Assembly: GCA_046351215.1 (NCBI GenBank)
Contig: JAXLYX010000021.1
Coordinates: 1 to 64,000 of the forward strand
Direction of reading: 5' to 3'
From: JAXLYX01 sp046351215
GTDB taxonomy: Bacteria > Myxococcota_A > Polyangia > Polyangiales > Houyiibacteriaceae
DNA: 64,000 nt
The notes under the pieces are model-generated. The model worked only from the letters and a program-made list of their open reading frames with translations, ran no database searches and had not been told where the DNA came from. Positions 25,690-33,741 of this stretch are shown here, in pieces; positions within the stretch are counted from its first letter, which is position 1, and the number at the start of each line of letters is the position of its first letter. Position numbers and translations under genes: made by a program.

Positions 25690-26502
25690 TCAGCCCTCGT
25701 CTTCGTCGTCCTCTTCGTCCTCTTCGTCCCGGGCCTCTTCCTCGAAGTCGATCTCGCCCTCCTCGAGCTGCTCGAGGTAGAGCGCGAGCAGATCCGAGAA
25801 GCTCTTCGCGAGCAGACCGCGTGCGTCGTCGTCGACGTGGAGCAGGATCGCCTGGCCCGGTGTTCCACCCGGCGCGGGATCGAGGTCGAGGCAGACGTAG
25901 TCCCTGCCGCCGGCGGAGCGGCCGACGGGGATCCACGCCTTCGAGAAGCGCACCGCTCGGATGCCCTCGTCGACGTCGTCTTCGTCGACGGACTTCCCGT
26001 CGACGAGCCTTCGCACGAGGCGCGCGTGCTCCGAGGCCACGCGGTCGATCGGCAGGAGCGAGCAGCCCTCCACCATCGGCGCGCCCACCGACTGACCGTC
26101 GTGGATGGCGAGGAAGCGCTTGTAGTCGCGCGGCAGCTCGTGGCCGAGCACGCGCTCGGCGTCCGCCATCGCCCGGGGCGACGCGGGCGGGAGGAAATCG
26201 TCGAGCGCGGACGGCTCGTTCGCCTCGAGCCAGGCCGCGATCGCATGCCATCGCTCGGCGACGTCGGGGGCGGCCTCCGAACGATGGGTTCGCTGGTCCG
26301 TCGGGACGAGCTCCCCCGCGTAGTCGACGCCGAGGTCCCCGAAGAGGGACTCGAGCTCCTCGATCACCCGCCGCGGCCCGCGGATCTCCGGCAGGGCGAG
26401 CAGCTCCCCGAGGGTCTCGACCTCGAGGGCGCTGACGAAGGCGAGGGCCTTCGGGCCGAGCTCGAGCTCGTCGACGGGCTGGTCTTCGATGTCGTCCGCC
26501 AC
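25690..26502 (-). CDS. SMI1/KNR4-family protein with an N-terminal helical domain
   Basis: 270 residues from a GTG at 26502 with GGAGGAGGG upstream. Residues about 15-70 (ALAFVSALEVETLGELLALP) resemble the helix-hairpin domain of the RNA polymerase alpha C-terminus. The C-terminal part is SMI1/KNR4: PRAMADAERVLGHELPRDYK, FLAIHDGQ, IPVGRSAGGRDYVCLDLDP and a final leucine-rich helix. The last 20 residues are Glu/Asp only. In bacteria this superfamily includes immunity proteins against contact-dependent toxins, but no toxin gene lies next to it. It is divergent from amt. Confidence 0.8.
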   Translation of the reverse strand: MADDIEDQPVDELELGPKALAFVSALEVETLGELLALPEIRGPRRVIEELESLFGDLGVDYAGELVPTDQRTHRSEAAPDVAERWHAIAAWLEANEPSALDDFLPPASPRAMADAERVLGHELPRDYKRFLAIHDGQSVGAPMVEGCSLLPIDRVASEHARLVRRLVDGKSVDEDDVDEGIRAVRFSKAWIPVGRSAGGRDYVCLDLDPAPGGTPGQAILLHVDDDARGLLAKSFSDLLALYLEQLEEGEIDFEEEARDEEDEEDDEDEG

Positions 26503-26604
26503 GTGGCCCTCCTCCGTTCGCGGTTCCCGCCACTCTACCGGCCCACGAGGGCGGGTGGAATGCCGCTCCGGACCCGCCACCCCGACTCCCCCGCGACGAG
26601 CCGG

Positions 26605-26627
26605 AAATCCGCCGGCCATCCGGATTT
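26605..26627. promoter_or_regulatory. inverted repeat in the promoter region of the ammonium transporter gene
   Basis: AAATCCG at 26605-26611 and CGGATTT at 26621-26627 form a perfect 7-bp inverted repeat with a 9-bp centre, 67 bp before the amt start. It is a possible operator for nitrogen regulation, or a terminator-like hairpin for leftward transcripts. No known consensus was matched. Confidence 0.3.
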
Positions 26628-26693
26628 TACCAGGACGAAACATGCCGGAAACGATCCGATGCGATTCGGTCGAGCGGAACCGGAGGTCCCTCG

Positions 26694-28046
26694 ATGCGTC
26701 TTCGCGCGAAGGGTGCAGCCACGGCTGCGCTCGTCTTCTTCTCACCCCTCGTCGCGCTCGCGGACGACGGCTCGGCCGTCGACTCGGGCGACAACGCCTT
26801 CCTGCTCGTCTCCACCGGCCTCGTGCTGATGATGACGGGCCCCGGCCTCGCGCTCTTCTACGGCGGTCTCGTGCGTTCGAAGAACGTGCTCGCCACGATG
26901 ATGCAGAGCTTCGTGATGATGTCGCTCGTCTCGATCCTCTGGGCGCTCTACGGCTACGGCATGGCGTTCGGAGAGGGCAACGCGCTCGTCGGGAGCCCCT
27001 CCGCCTTCCTGCTCCTCCGCGGCGTCGGCGCCGAACCGAACGCGACGTACGCGGCGACGATCCCGCACCTCACGTTCGCGCTCTACCAGATGATGTTCGC
27101 GATCATCACCCCGGCGCTGATCAGCGGCGCCGTGGCCGAGCGCATGAAGTTCACCTCGTACCTGCTCTTCACCACGCTCTGGGCGACGGTGGTGTACTTC
27201 CCGCTCGCGCACATGGTCTGGGGCCAGGGCGGCTACTTCAACTGGGCGCTCGGCGGCCGCGTGCCCGTGCTCGACTTCGCCGGCGGCACCGTCGTCCACA
27301 TCAGCTCGGGCGTCTCGGCCCTGGTCGCCGCGATCGTCCTCGGCAAGCGTCAGGGTTGGCCGGGCAAGCCGATGATCCCGCACAACGTCGTGCTCTCGCT
27401 GATCGGCACCGGCCTGCTCTGGTTCGGCTGGTTCGGCTTCAACGGAGGCAGCGCGCTCAACGCCGGCGGCCTCGCGACGACGGCGATCGCCGCGACCCAC
27501 TTCGCCGGCGCGGCCGGCGGCGTGTCGTGGACCCTCGTCGAGTGGTCGATCCAGAAGAAGCCCTCCGTGCTCGGCACGGCCTCCGGCATGGTCGCGGGTC
27601 TCGCGACGATCACGCCGGCTTCCGGCTTCGTCACGCCCGGCGCCGCGATCCTCATCGGTCTCGCCGGCGGCGCGATCTGCTACCTCGCGGTCTCGAAGCT
27701 GAAGGCCCGCTTCCGCTACGACGACACGCTCGACGCCTTCGGCGTGCACGGCATCGGCAGCACGATCGGCATGTTGATGCTCGGCCTCCTGGCGAGCTCC
27801 GAGGCGAACCCGGCGATCGCCGCGACCTTCACGCGAGGCGGCCAGCCCGTCTCGCTCGAAGGGGGTCTCGCGCAGCTCGGCAACCAGGCCATCGGCACGG
27901 TCTTCACCGCGGTCTACGCGGCCCTCGGGACCGTGGTGATCCTCAAGGTCGCGAGCGTCGTCACGGGCGGCCTGCGCGTCGACGAGGACGAAGAGGACCA
28001 GGGCCTCGACGTCTCGCAGCACGGCGAGGAAGCCTACAACTCCTGA
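26694..28046 (+). CDS. amt: ammonium transporter (Amt family)
   Basis: 450 residues with a cleavable-looking signal (ending ALA) and eleven membrane segments, as expected for trimeric Amt. Signatures include FYGGLVRSKNVLATMMQSF, DFAGGTVVHISSG (with the pore Asp and first pore His) and DAFGVHGIGSTIG (second pore His). The charged cytoplasmic tail ends EEAYNS. It conducts ammonium. GGAGGTCC precedes the ATG. There is no adjacent glnK/glnB gene, which is unusual for amt. Confidence 0.97.
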   Translation: MRLRAKGAATAALVFFSPLVALADDGSAVDSGDNAFLLVSTGLVLMMTGPGLALFYGGLVRSKNVLATMMQSFVMMSLVSILWALYGYGMAFGEGNALVGSPSAFLLLRGVGAEPNATYAATIPHLTFALYQMMFAIITPALISGAVAERMKFTSYLLFTTLWATVVYFPLAHMVWGQGGYFNWALGGRVPVLDFAGGTVVHISSGVSALVAAIVLGKRQGWPGKPMIPHNVVLSLIGTGLLWFGWFGFNGGSALNAGGLATTAIAATHFAGAAGGVSWTLVEWSIQKKPSVLGTASGMVAGLATITPASGFVTPGAAILIGLAGGAICYLAVSKLKARFRYDDTLDAFGVHGIGSTIGMLMLGLLASSEANPAIAATFTRGGQPVSLEGGLAQLGNQAIGTVFTAVYAALGTVVILKVASVVTGGLRVDEDEEDQGLDVSQHGEEAYNS

Positions 28047-28092
28047 GCGGCCGGCCCTCGCGGTCCGGGAGTGCCCCGGGCCGCGAGCGTTC

Positions 28093-29325
28093 TCAGGAAG
28101 CCGCGCGCCGGTCTTCCGGCAGCGGGATGCGCTCGCCGGCGAAGCGGCCCGAGCGGAGGGCGTCGAAGACACGGCCGATCGTCTCGACCTCGATGTCGCA
28201 GCCGAAGTGGTCCCCTTCGCGGACGAGCCTCCCGGGCTCCGAGAGGAGCGCCATCGTCGCGACCTCGCCCGTGCAGCGCTTGCCTGCGCGGACGGTGCGG
28301 AGGAGCGCGGCGGTGGCCAGGTCCTCGGGAGGATCCGTCGGCAGCTCGTAGCGCTCGAAGAGAGCGCGGTGCAGCTCGACGAGCTCGTCCGAGCCGTGGC
28401 CGAGCGAGCGCGAGAGCTCGGCGGCGAAGACCATGCCGACCGCGACCGACTCGCCGTGCCCGTAGGTGTAGCCGGAGAGGTGCTCGATCGCGTGGCCGAT
28501 GGTGTGGCCGTACTGCAGCACGAGCCCTTCCTCGCGCTCCGTCGGATCGCGCTCGAGGAGCGCACACTTCCGCGCGACGTTCCGCTCGATGCAGGCGGTG
28601 ACGAAGTCGAGGTCGTCGATCGACGCCGACGGATCGAGGACGAAGTCGAGGTAGCCGTCGTCCTCGGCGAGCGCGTGCTTCAGGACCTCGGCGAAGCCGT
28701 CGATCCGCCGCTCGCGCGGGAGCGTCTTCAGGAAGTCCGGGTCCACGAGGACCGCGTCCGGCGCGTAGTAGGCCCCGAGGAGGTTCTTGCCCTCGTCCGC
28801 GTCGATCGACTGCTTGTGGCCGATCGAGGCGTCGCACTGCGCCAGGAGGGTCGTCGGCAGGTGGACCAGACGGACGCCGCGATAGAGCGTCGCGGCGACC
28901 ATGCCGACGAGGTTCGCGATCACGCTGCCCCCGAGGGCGATCAGGGTGCTGCCCTCGTCGGGGCCGCGGGCGAGGACCTCGCGGGCCAGCGCGGCATAGC
29001 CCTCGAGCGACTTCGTCTCCTCGCCTCCGGGGACCACGAGGTACTCGATCTGCGGCACGACCTCGCGCAGCCGCATGTGGAGCCGCCGCCCGTGCAGGGC
29101 GTCGACGACGGGATCGGTGATCAGGTAGTGGCGGGAGCCGGGATCGAGCGCGATGCGGTCGATCCACGTCGGATGGCGGAGGAGCCCCCGGCGGACCGCC
29201 ACTTCCGTCACCCGCGAGGCGCCCGTGCGGAACGTATGACGCGTCTCGGGGCCGACGTAGGGAAGGCCCGGGAACTGGATGCCCGACTCGCTCGGGCCGT
29301 CGGCGGCGAGGCGCCTCGGCTTCAT
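28093..29325 (-). CDS. sugar-phosphate cyclase of the dehydroquinate-synthase superfamily (atypical)
   Basis: 410 residues from the ATG at 29325 (CGGAG upstream). The AroB/DOIS fold is clear: VVPGGEETKSLE, RGVRLVHLPTTLLAQ, GKNLLGAYYAPDAVLVDP, FAEVLKHAL, and the metal-binding QYGHTIGHAIEHLSG with later HGESVAVGM. Two signature spots differ from dehydroquinate synthase: the NAD loop reads ALGGSVIANLVG instead of GGGVxxDxxG, and the loop GHKQSIDADEGKN has KQ where AroB has KT. Both resemble 2-deoxy-scyllo-inosose synthase more. It may make a cyclitol rather than dehydroquinate, though a divergent AroB cannot be excluded. No other shikimate gene is adjacent. Confidence 0.8.
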   Translation of the reverse strand: MKPRRLAADGPSESGIQFPGLPYVGPETRHTFRTGASRVTEVAVRRGLLRHPTWIDRIALDPGSRHYLITDPVVDALHGRRLHMRLREVVPQIEYLVVPGGEETKSLEGYAALAREVLARGPDEGSTLIALGGSVIANLVGMVAATLYRGVRLVHLPTTLLAQCDASIGHKQSIDADEGKNLLGAYYAPDAVLVDPDFLKTLPRERRIDGFAEVLKHALAEDDGYLDFVLDPSASIDDLDFVTACIERNVARKCALLERDPTEREEGLVLQYGHTIGHAIEHLSGYTYGHGESVAVGMVFAAELSRSLGHGSDELVELHRALFERYELPTDPPEDLATAALLRTVRAGKRCTGEVATMALLSEPGRLVREGDHFGCDIEVETIGRVFDALRSGRFAGERIPLPEDRRAAS

Positions 29326-29428
29326 GGCTCCGCGGAGAGCACGTCGCATGCCAGAACGAGCCCGCACCCGAAATTGCTCGGTTTTCGGCCGACCGACTCC
29401 GCTCGCCACGACATGTCGGTCAGGGACC

Positions 29429-29444
29429 GTGGCGAATTCGCCAC
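29429..29444. promoter_or_regulatory. 16-bp perfect palindrome upstream of the cyclase gene
   Basis: GTGGCGAATTCGCCAC is self-complementary over all 16 bases and lies about 105 bp upstream of the cyclase start. A further CGCCAC at 29404-29409 pairs with its left half. This fits a dimeric repressor site controlling the leftward gene; the regulator is unknown. Confidence 0.45.
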
Positions 29445-29447
29445 ACT

Positions 29448-29473
29448 CCTGTCCAGGCAGTGTGACGGACAGG
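29448..29473 (-). terminator. possible hairpin terminator of the kinase/UPF0104 operon
   Basis: CCTGTCC (29448-29454) and GGACAGG (29467-29473) form a 7-bp stem with a 12-nt loop, 40 bp past the stop of the UPF0104 gene. No T-run follows, so if it terminates it does so weakly. Confidence 0.3.
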
Positions 29474-29512
29474 CACGCACACGTGACAGGGGAGGGAGGG
29501 CTCCTGGCCCGC

Positions 29513-30502
29513 TCAGCCGGGGCGGCGCCCCCCCTCGCGGTGGGCGAAGAGCAGGCCGGGGACGAGGGGGAGGAAGAAGCTGAGGCCTCGGTAGAGCAAG
29601 GTCGCCGTCAGCGCGGAGGCGAGCGGCGTCCCGACCAGTCGGAGGAGGGCGACGCTCGCCGCCTCGAAGGGACCGAGCCCTCCCGGCACGAAACCGACGA
29701 TGCGGGTGATCTGGGCGAGGACGTAGGACGCGACGACCGGCGCGACGGTCGGATGCTCGCCGACCGCCTCGAGCATCGCCCAGAGGGTGAGCCCGTCGAG
29801 CGCGAGGATCGCGAGGTGGAGCCCGGTCGAGCGAGCGAGCAGGGGGAGCGAGGCGACGAGATCGGGACGCGCGCCCGCGATCGCGCGGAGGAAGCCCTGG
29901 ATCGGCAGTCGCGCGACGAGGCGAGGGAGGGGCGCGGCTCCGCGCCGATGGAGGTAGACGAGCAGCGACGGAACGAAGATCGCGAGCGCACCGAACATCG
30001 CCGAGGGCACGAGCACGACGGGGAGCAGCCGCCCGAGCGAGGCGAGCACGACGAGAGCGGAGGCGGTGACGATCACGTGGGCCACGTAGTGCGCGAGGAG
30101 GTCGACGAGCACCGCGGCGCTGACGACCGCGTGGGGCACGCCGCGGCGGTCGAGCGCGCGGATCACCAGCATCGTGCCGCTGATCCCTCCCGACGGGATG
30201 GCCTGATCCATGAAGAGCTTCGCGAGACCGAGCGGCACGAAGGAGGAGAGTCGCTCGCGATGTCCGGCGCGGGAGAGCACGCCCTGGAAGATGGCGGCGT
30301 CGGCGACGTAGGTCCCCAGCTGGAGCGCCAGCGCCAGCCACACGAACCCGGGCTCCGCCTGCTCGAGCTGGCGGGCGAACTCCTCGCCCTCCGAGCGCCG
30401 CTCGACCACCGCCACCAGCGTGGCCAGCACGGCGATTCCGAAGAGCCAGGAGAACCAGGTCGAGCCGCGATCGCGCTCCGTCCCCTCGGCCTCGTCCGTC
30501 AC
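29513..30502 (-). CDS. UPF0104/YbhN-family membrane protein (flippase-like)
   Basis: 329 residues from a GTG overlapping the stop of the upstream kinase (GTGA). About eight hydrophobic segments are present. Family signatures are LGLAKLFMDQAIPSGGISG, AYVLAQITRIVGFVPGGLG-like RIVGFVPGGLGPFEA, and the final LLYRGLSFFLPLVPG. The UPF0104 family shares the membrane half of lysylphosphatidylglycerol synthase (MprF) and is thought to move lipids or lipid-linked substrates. There is no cytoplasmic aminoacyl-transferase half. Tight coupling to two membrane kinases suggests that its activity may be under phosphorylation control, which is inference. Confidence 0.85.
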   Translation of the reverse strand: MTDEAEGTERDRGSTWFSWLFGIAVLATLVAVVERRSEGEEFARQLEQAEPGFVWLALALQLGTYVADAAIFQGVLSRAGHRERLSSFVPLGLAKLFMDQAIPSGGISGTMLVIRALDRRGVPHAVVSAAVLVDLLAHYVAHVIVTASALVVLASLGRLLPVVLVPSAMFGALAIFVPSLLVYLHRRGAAPLPRLVARLPIQGFLRAIAGARPDLVASLPLLARSTGLHLAILALDGLTLWAMLEAVGEHPTVAPVVASYVLAQITRIVGFVPGGLGPFEAASVALLRLVGTPLASALTATLLYRGLSFFLPLVPGLLFAHREGGRRPG

Positions 30503-31986
30503 GTGCTCCGGTCCTCCGGCGCGTGCAGTGCGTCCGCGACCGCGCCGGCGTCGACATAGCGCACGTCGGGGTCGGTCGCGAGGCATCGCGCGACGAGGGC
30601 GGCGAGTCCGGCGTCGACGTCGGCCGGGAGGGAGAGCTCGCCCCCGCGCGCGAGGGCCGCGTAGCTCCCCGCGCCCTCGACCGGCCCCGGCCCCGAGAGG
30701 GCGAGGTGGAGCAGCGCGCCGAGCGCGAAGACGTCGGTGCGAGGATCCGGGAGCGCCCCGGAGCGCTGCTCGGGCGCCGCGTAGCGCGGCGTCCCCTCGC
30801 CGGTCGCCGAGACGGGATCGCCGATCACCGACGCGAGCCCGAAGTCGACGAGCTTCACGACGTCGGCGAGCTCGTCGTCGACGGGGACGAGCAGCACGTT
30901 CTCCGGCTTCACGTCGCGGTGCACGATGCCCCGGAGGTGGATCTCGGCGAGCGCGCCGGCGAGCTGCTTGCCGATCGCGAGGACCCGCCGCGACGAGAGA
31001 CGTCCTTCGCGAGCGACGAGGCTCGCGAGCGTCTCCCCCTCGACGAGCTCCATGACGTAGTACGGGATGCCCTCCTCCGTGGTCCCGCGATCGACCAGCT
31101 GGACGCTCGCCGGATGCGAGAGCCCCGCGAGCATCCGCGTCTCGCGCTCGACGCGCTCCACGGCTCCACGGGACGGTCGAGCGAGCTTCAGGGCGACGTC
31201 GATGCCGAGCCCGTCGTGGTGGGCACGCCAGACCTCGGAGCCGGGGCCGACGGCGAGCCGACGCTCGAGCCGATAGCGACCGATCGTCCGCTGCTCGAAG
31301 GCGCTGCGGCGCAGACGCGAGTAGGCGTCGCCGCCGACGACGAGGAGCGCGAGCGTCGACGCGCCGAGCAGGAGCGACACGAGCTGCCCCAGCACGAGGC
31401 GCGGATCGCGCAGCTGGTCCGCGTTCCGATGCGTGAGCACCTCGGTGAGCACGAAGCCGAGCGGATGGCAGAGGTACGTGGTGCCGAGCGCGACGAGCCC
31501 CGAACGGAACGGACGGGGGCGCGAGATCCCCTGCGTGAGCAGGATGCACGAGAGGAAGCTCGTGGTGGGTCCCTGGAGCCCGTGGTTCAACCCTGCGAGC
31601 CCCATCGCCGCGGAGGCGAACGCGATGCGCTCGGCGAGCTCGAGCTGACGCGGCCCGAGGGGTCGGAACATGAAGGCGTAGGGCACCATCAGCCCGAGCG
31701 ACGAGAGGATGCGAGCGACGAGGAACTGCGTGTAGGGGAGCCCGAAGGTCCGCGTGACCACGACGTCGTTCGGGATGCCCACGATCGACCAGAGCACGAT
31801 CCCGATTCCCAGGACGAAGCGCATCCGCGAGAGCTCCGACGCGAGCTCCTTCGCCTCGACCTCGCCGCGCACCGCCGCGTCCCCGGCCGCGTCGAGGGCG
31901 ATCGACGAGGTCGCGACGCTGCGCGGCAGGGGCGACGGTGCCGTCCGGCCGCGACCGTCGAGGGATGCCCGATCATCACTCGACAC
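30499..31986 (-). CDS. Ser/Thr protein kinase with N-terminal multi-pass membrane domain (second of pair)
   Basis: 495 residues from a GTG (GGAGGTTC upstream) overlapping the preceding kinase gene by 11 bp. Residues 1-210 hold about six hydrophobic segments without a recognisable sensor domain. The kinase lies at about 225-480: RLAVGPGSEVWRAH (a loose glycine loop), VALKLA, GIVHRDVKPENVLL, VKLVDFGLAS and GTPRYAAPEQRSG. Catalytic residues are present. The order (membrane domain first, kinase last) is the reverse of common bacterial kinases such as PknB. It is paralogous in layout to the upstream gene. Confidence 0.88.
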   Translation of the reverse strand: MSSDDRASLDGRGRTAPSPLPRSVATSSIALDAAGDAAVRGEVEAKELASELSRMRFVLGIGIVLWSIVGIPNDVVVTRTFGLPYTQFLVARILSSLGLMVPYAFMFRPLGPRQLELAERIAFASAAMGLAGLNHGLQGPTTSFLSCILLTQGISRPRPFRSGLVALGTTYLCHPLGFVLTEVLTHRNADQLRDPRLVLGQLVSLLLGASTLALLVVGGDAYSRLRRSAFEQRTIGRYRLERRLAVGPGSEVWRAHHDGLGIDVALKLARPSRGAVERVERETRMLAGLSHPASVQLVDRGTTEEGIPYYVMELVEGETLASLVAREGRLSSRRVLAIGKQLAGALAEIHLRGIVHRDVKPENVLLVPVDDELADVVKLVDFGLASVIGDPVSATGEGTPRYAAPEQRSGALPDPRTDVFALGALLHLALSGPGPVEGAGSYAALARGGELSLPADVDAGLAALVARCLATDPDVRYVDAGAVADALHAPEDRST

Positions 31987-33604
31987 GGCCGAACCTCCGC
32001 GTGGGCTCCTCGGGATCGGGCTGAGGCACCGGGCTCGCATCCCGCTCGCGCGAGAGACGCTCCGCATCGTACGAAGCGCGCGAGGGCCGGTGTCGCTCCG
32101 CGAGCGCGAGCGACTCGAGGGCCTGAGCGAGCTCGGAGGCGTCGGCGAAGCGCTCGGCGGGAGCGCGCGCGAGACAGCGGAGGACCACGGACTCGAGGTC
32201 GCGCGGCACGTCGAAGCCACGGGCGGACGGGGGCACCGCAGGTCCCGACGCGAGGGCCGAGAGCGCCTCGCCCAGCGTCCGCCCCGGAAAGGGAGGCGAG
32301 CCCGTGAGGGCGAAGTAGAGGACCGCGCCGAGGGCGAAGACGTCGGCCCTCGCGTCGACCTTCTCGCCGAGCGCCTGTTCGATCGGCATGTAGGAAGGCG
32401 TCCCGACGAGCGTGCCCTCCGCGGTCAGACCCGCGGCCTCCACGACGCTGCGCGCGATGCCGAAGTCGAGCACCTTCACGAAATCGTGCTCGGCGCCGCG
32501 CACGCAGACGAAGACGTTCTCCGGCTTGAGATCGCGATGCACGAGCCCACGTCGATGCGCCTCGGCGATCGCGCGCGCGGCCGCGAGCACGAGGTACGTG
32601 GCCCTCGACGGGGGAAGAGGTCCGGCGAGCTCGACGAGGCGCCCGAGATGCACGCCCTCGAGCAGCTCCATCGCGTAGTACGGATGGCCTTCGGCGGTCG
32701 TTCCACAGTCGAGGATGCGCACGGTGTGCGGATGGCGGAGCGCGGCCGTCGCTCGCACCTCGCGGACGAAGCGCGCCATCGCCGTGGGCTCCGAGGCGAC
32801 GCTCAGCACCTTCAGCGCGACCTCGCGGCCGAGCCCGGGATGGAAGGCGCGGTAGATGTCCGCCATGCCGCCACGCGCGAGCAGGGAGTCGATCCGGTAG
32901 CGCTTGCGCTCGCGCCCCTCGAGGAGGCCGCGCCGGAGCTTCCATTGCGCATGCGAGGCGGTGCAGGCGAGCAGCGCGCCGACGGCCTGCGACATCCCCA
33001 TCTCGCGGAAGTCGGCGGCGAGCCTCGGATCGTCGAATTGGGCCGCGAGCCCGGGCTGGAACGCTGCGACGATCGCCATCCCGAGCGGATAGATCGCGAC
33101 GAGGATCGCGAGGAACGGCCCGCTCCGCCACACGGGTCGGGGCACGGTGATCCCGTAGGCCGTGACGATGGTCAGGACGGCATGACCGAGCGGGCTCGTG
33201 ATGCCTCGGTACGAAGGGGCGATGAGCGAGACGGCGACGATCGGGACCGCGTACCCGAGCGCGAGGATCGCGCGGATGCCGAGCTCGCCCGGGATCGGGC
33301 CGCGGCGCACCCTCGCGAGCGCCGCGCCGAGCGCGACGGCGCCGAGCAACCCTCCCGCCGCCAACGGACCGAGCGGGGACCGTTCGGAGAAGCGCGCGAA
33401 GGCGGCGAGCAGGAGCCCGGTGCCGCACCAGAGCACGAAGCCGAGCGTGAGCACCGGCCGGAGGCGCTCGACGTCCGCCGCCCTCTCCTCGAGCGCGATC
33501 GCGGCCTCGCTCTCCCCGTCGAGTGCGCGCGCATCGAGCGGCGCGCGCGAGACGCGCCCGCCCTCACCGCGAGCCTGGGCTTCCGGCATCGACCGCCCCA
33601 CCAT
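31976..33604 (-). CDS. Ser/Thr protein kinase with N-terminal multi-pass membrane domain (first of pair)
   Basis: 542 residues (a second ATG 15 bp in is equally likely as the start). About six membrane segments (about 50-215) precede a kinase domain (about 235-490) with LARGGMADIYRAF, VALKVL, GLVHRDLKPENVFV, VKVLDFGIARS and GTPSYMPIEQALG. The last 45 residues are charged and Pro-rich. The kinase faces the cytoplasm. It is the first gene of a three-gene coupled set with the second kinase and the UPF0104 protein, and divergent from a lipoprotein gene. Confidence 0.88.
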   Translation of the reverse strand: MVGRSMPEAQARGEGGRVSRAPLDARALDGESEAAIALEERAADVERLRPVLTLGFVLWCGTGLLLAAFARFSERSPLGPLAAGGLLGAVALGAALARVRRGPIPGELGIRAILALGYAVPIVAVSLIAPSYRGITSPLGHAVLTIVTAYGITVPRPVWRSGPFLAILVAIYPLGMAIVAAFQPGLAAQFDDPRLAADFREMGMSQAVGALLACTASHAQWKLRRGLLEGRERKRYRIDSLLARGGMADIYRAFHPGLGREVALKVLSVASEPTAMARFVREVRATAALRHPHTVRILDCGTTAEGHPYYAMELLEGVHLGRLVELAGPLPPSRATYLVLAAARAIAEAHRRGLVHRDLKPENVFVCVRGAEHDFVKVLDFGIARSVVEAAGLTAEGTLVGTPSYMPIEQALGEKVDARADVFALGAVLYFALTGSPPFPGRTLGEALSALASGPAVPPSARGFDVPRDLESVVLRCLARAPAERFADASELAQALESLALAERHRPSRASYDAERLSRERDASPVPQPDPEEPTRRFGRVE

Positions 33605-33741
33605 CGCGACTGATTATCGCACGGTCGGCGTGGAGGACGAGGGCTCGGTCGGATCCCTTTGCCACCCTCGACGGCGTTCGTCTACGGTGAGCCCATCACG
33701 CCGGTCTCACCGGCGCCTTTTCCTTTCTTCTGCGAGGAACC

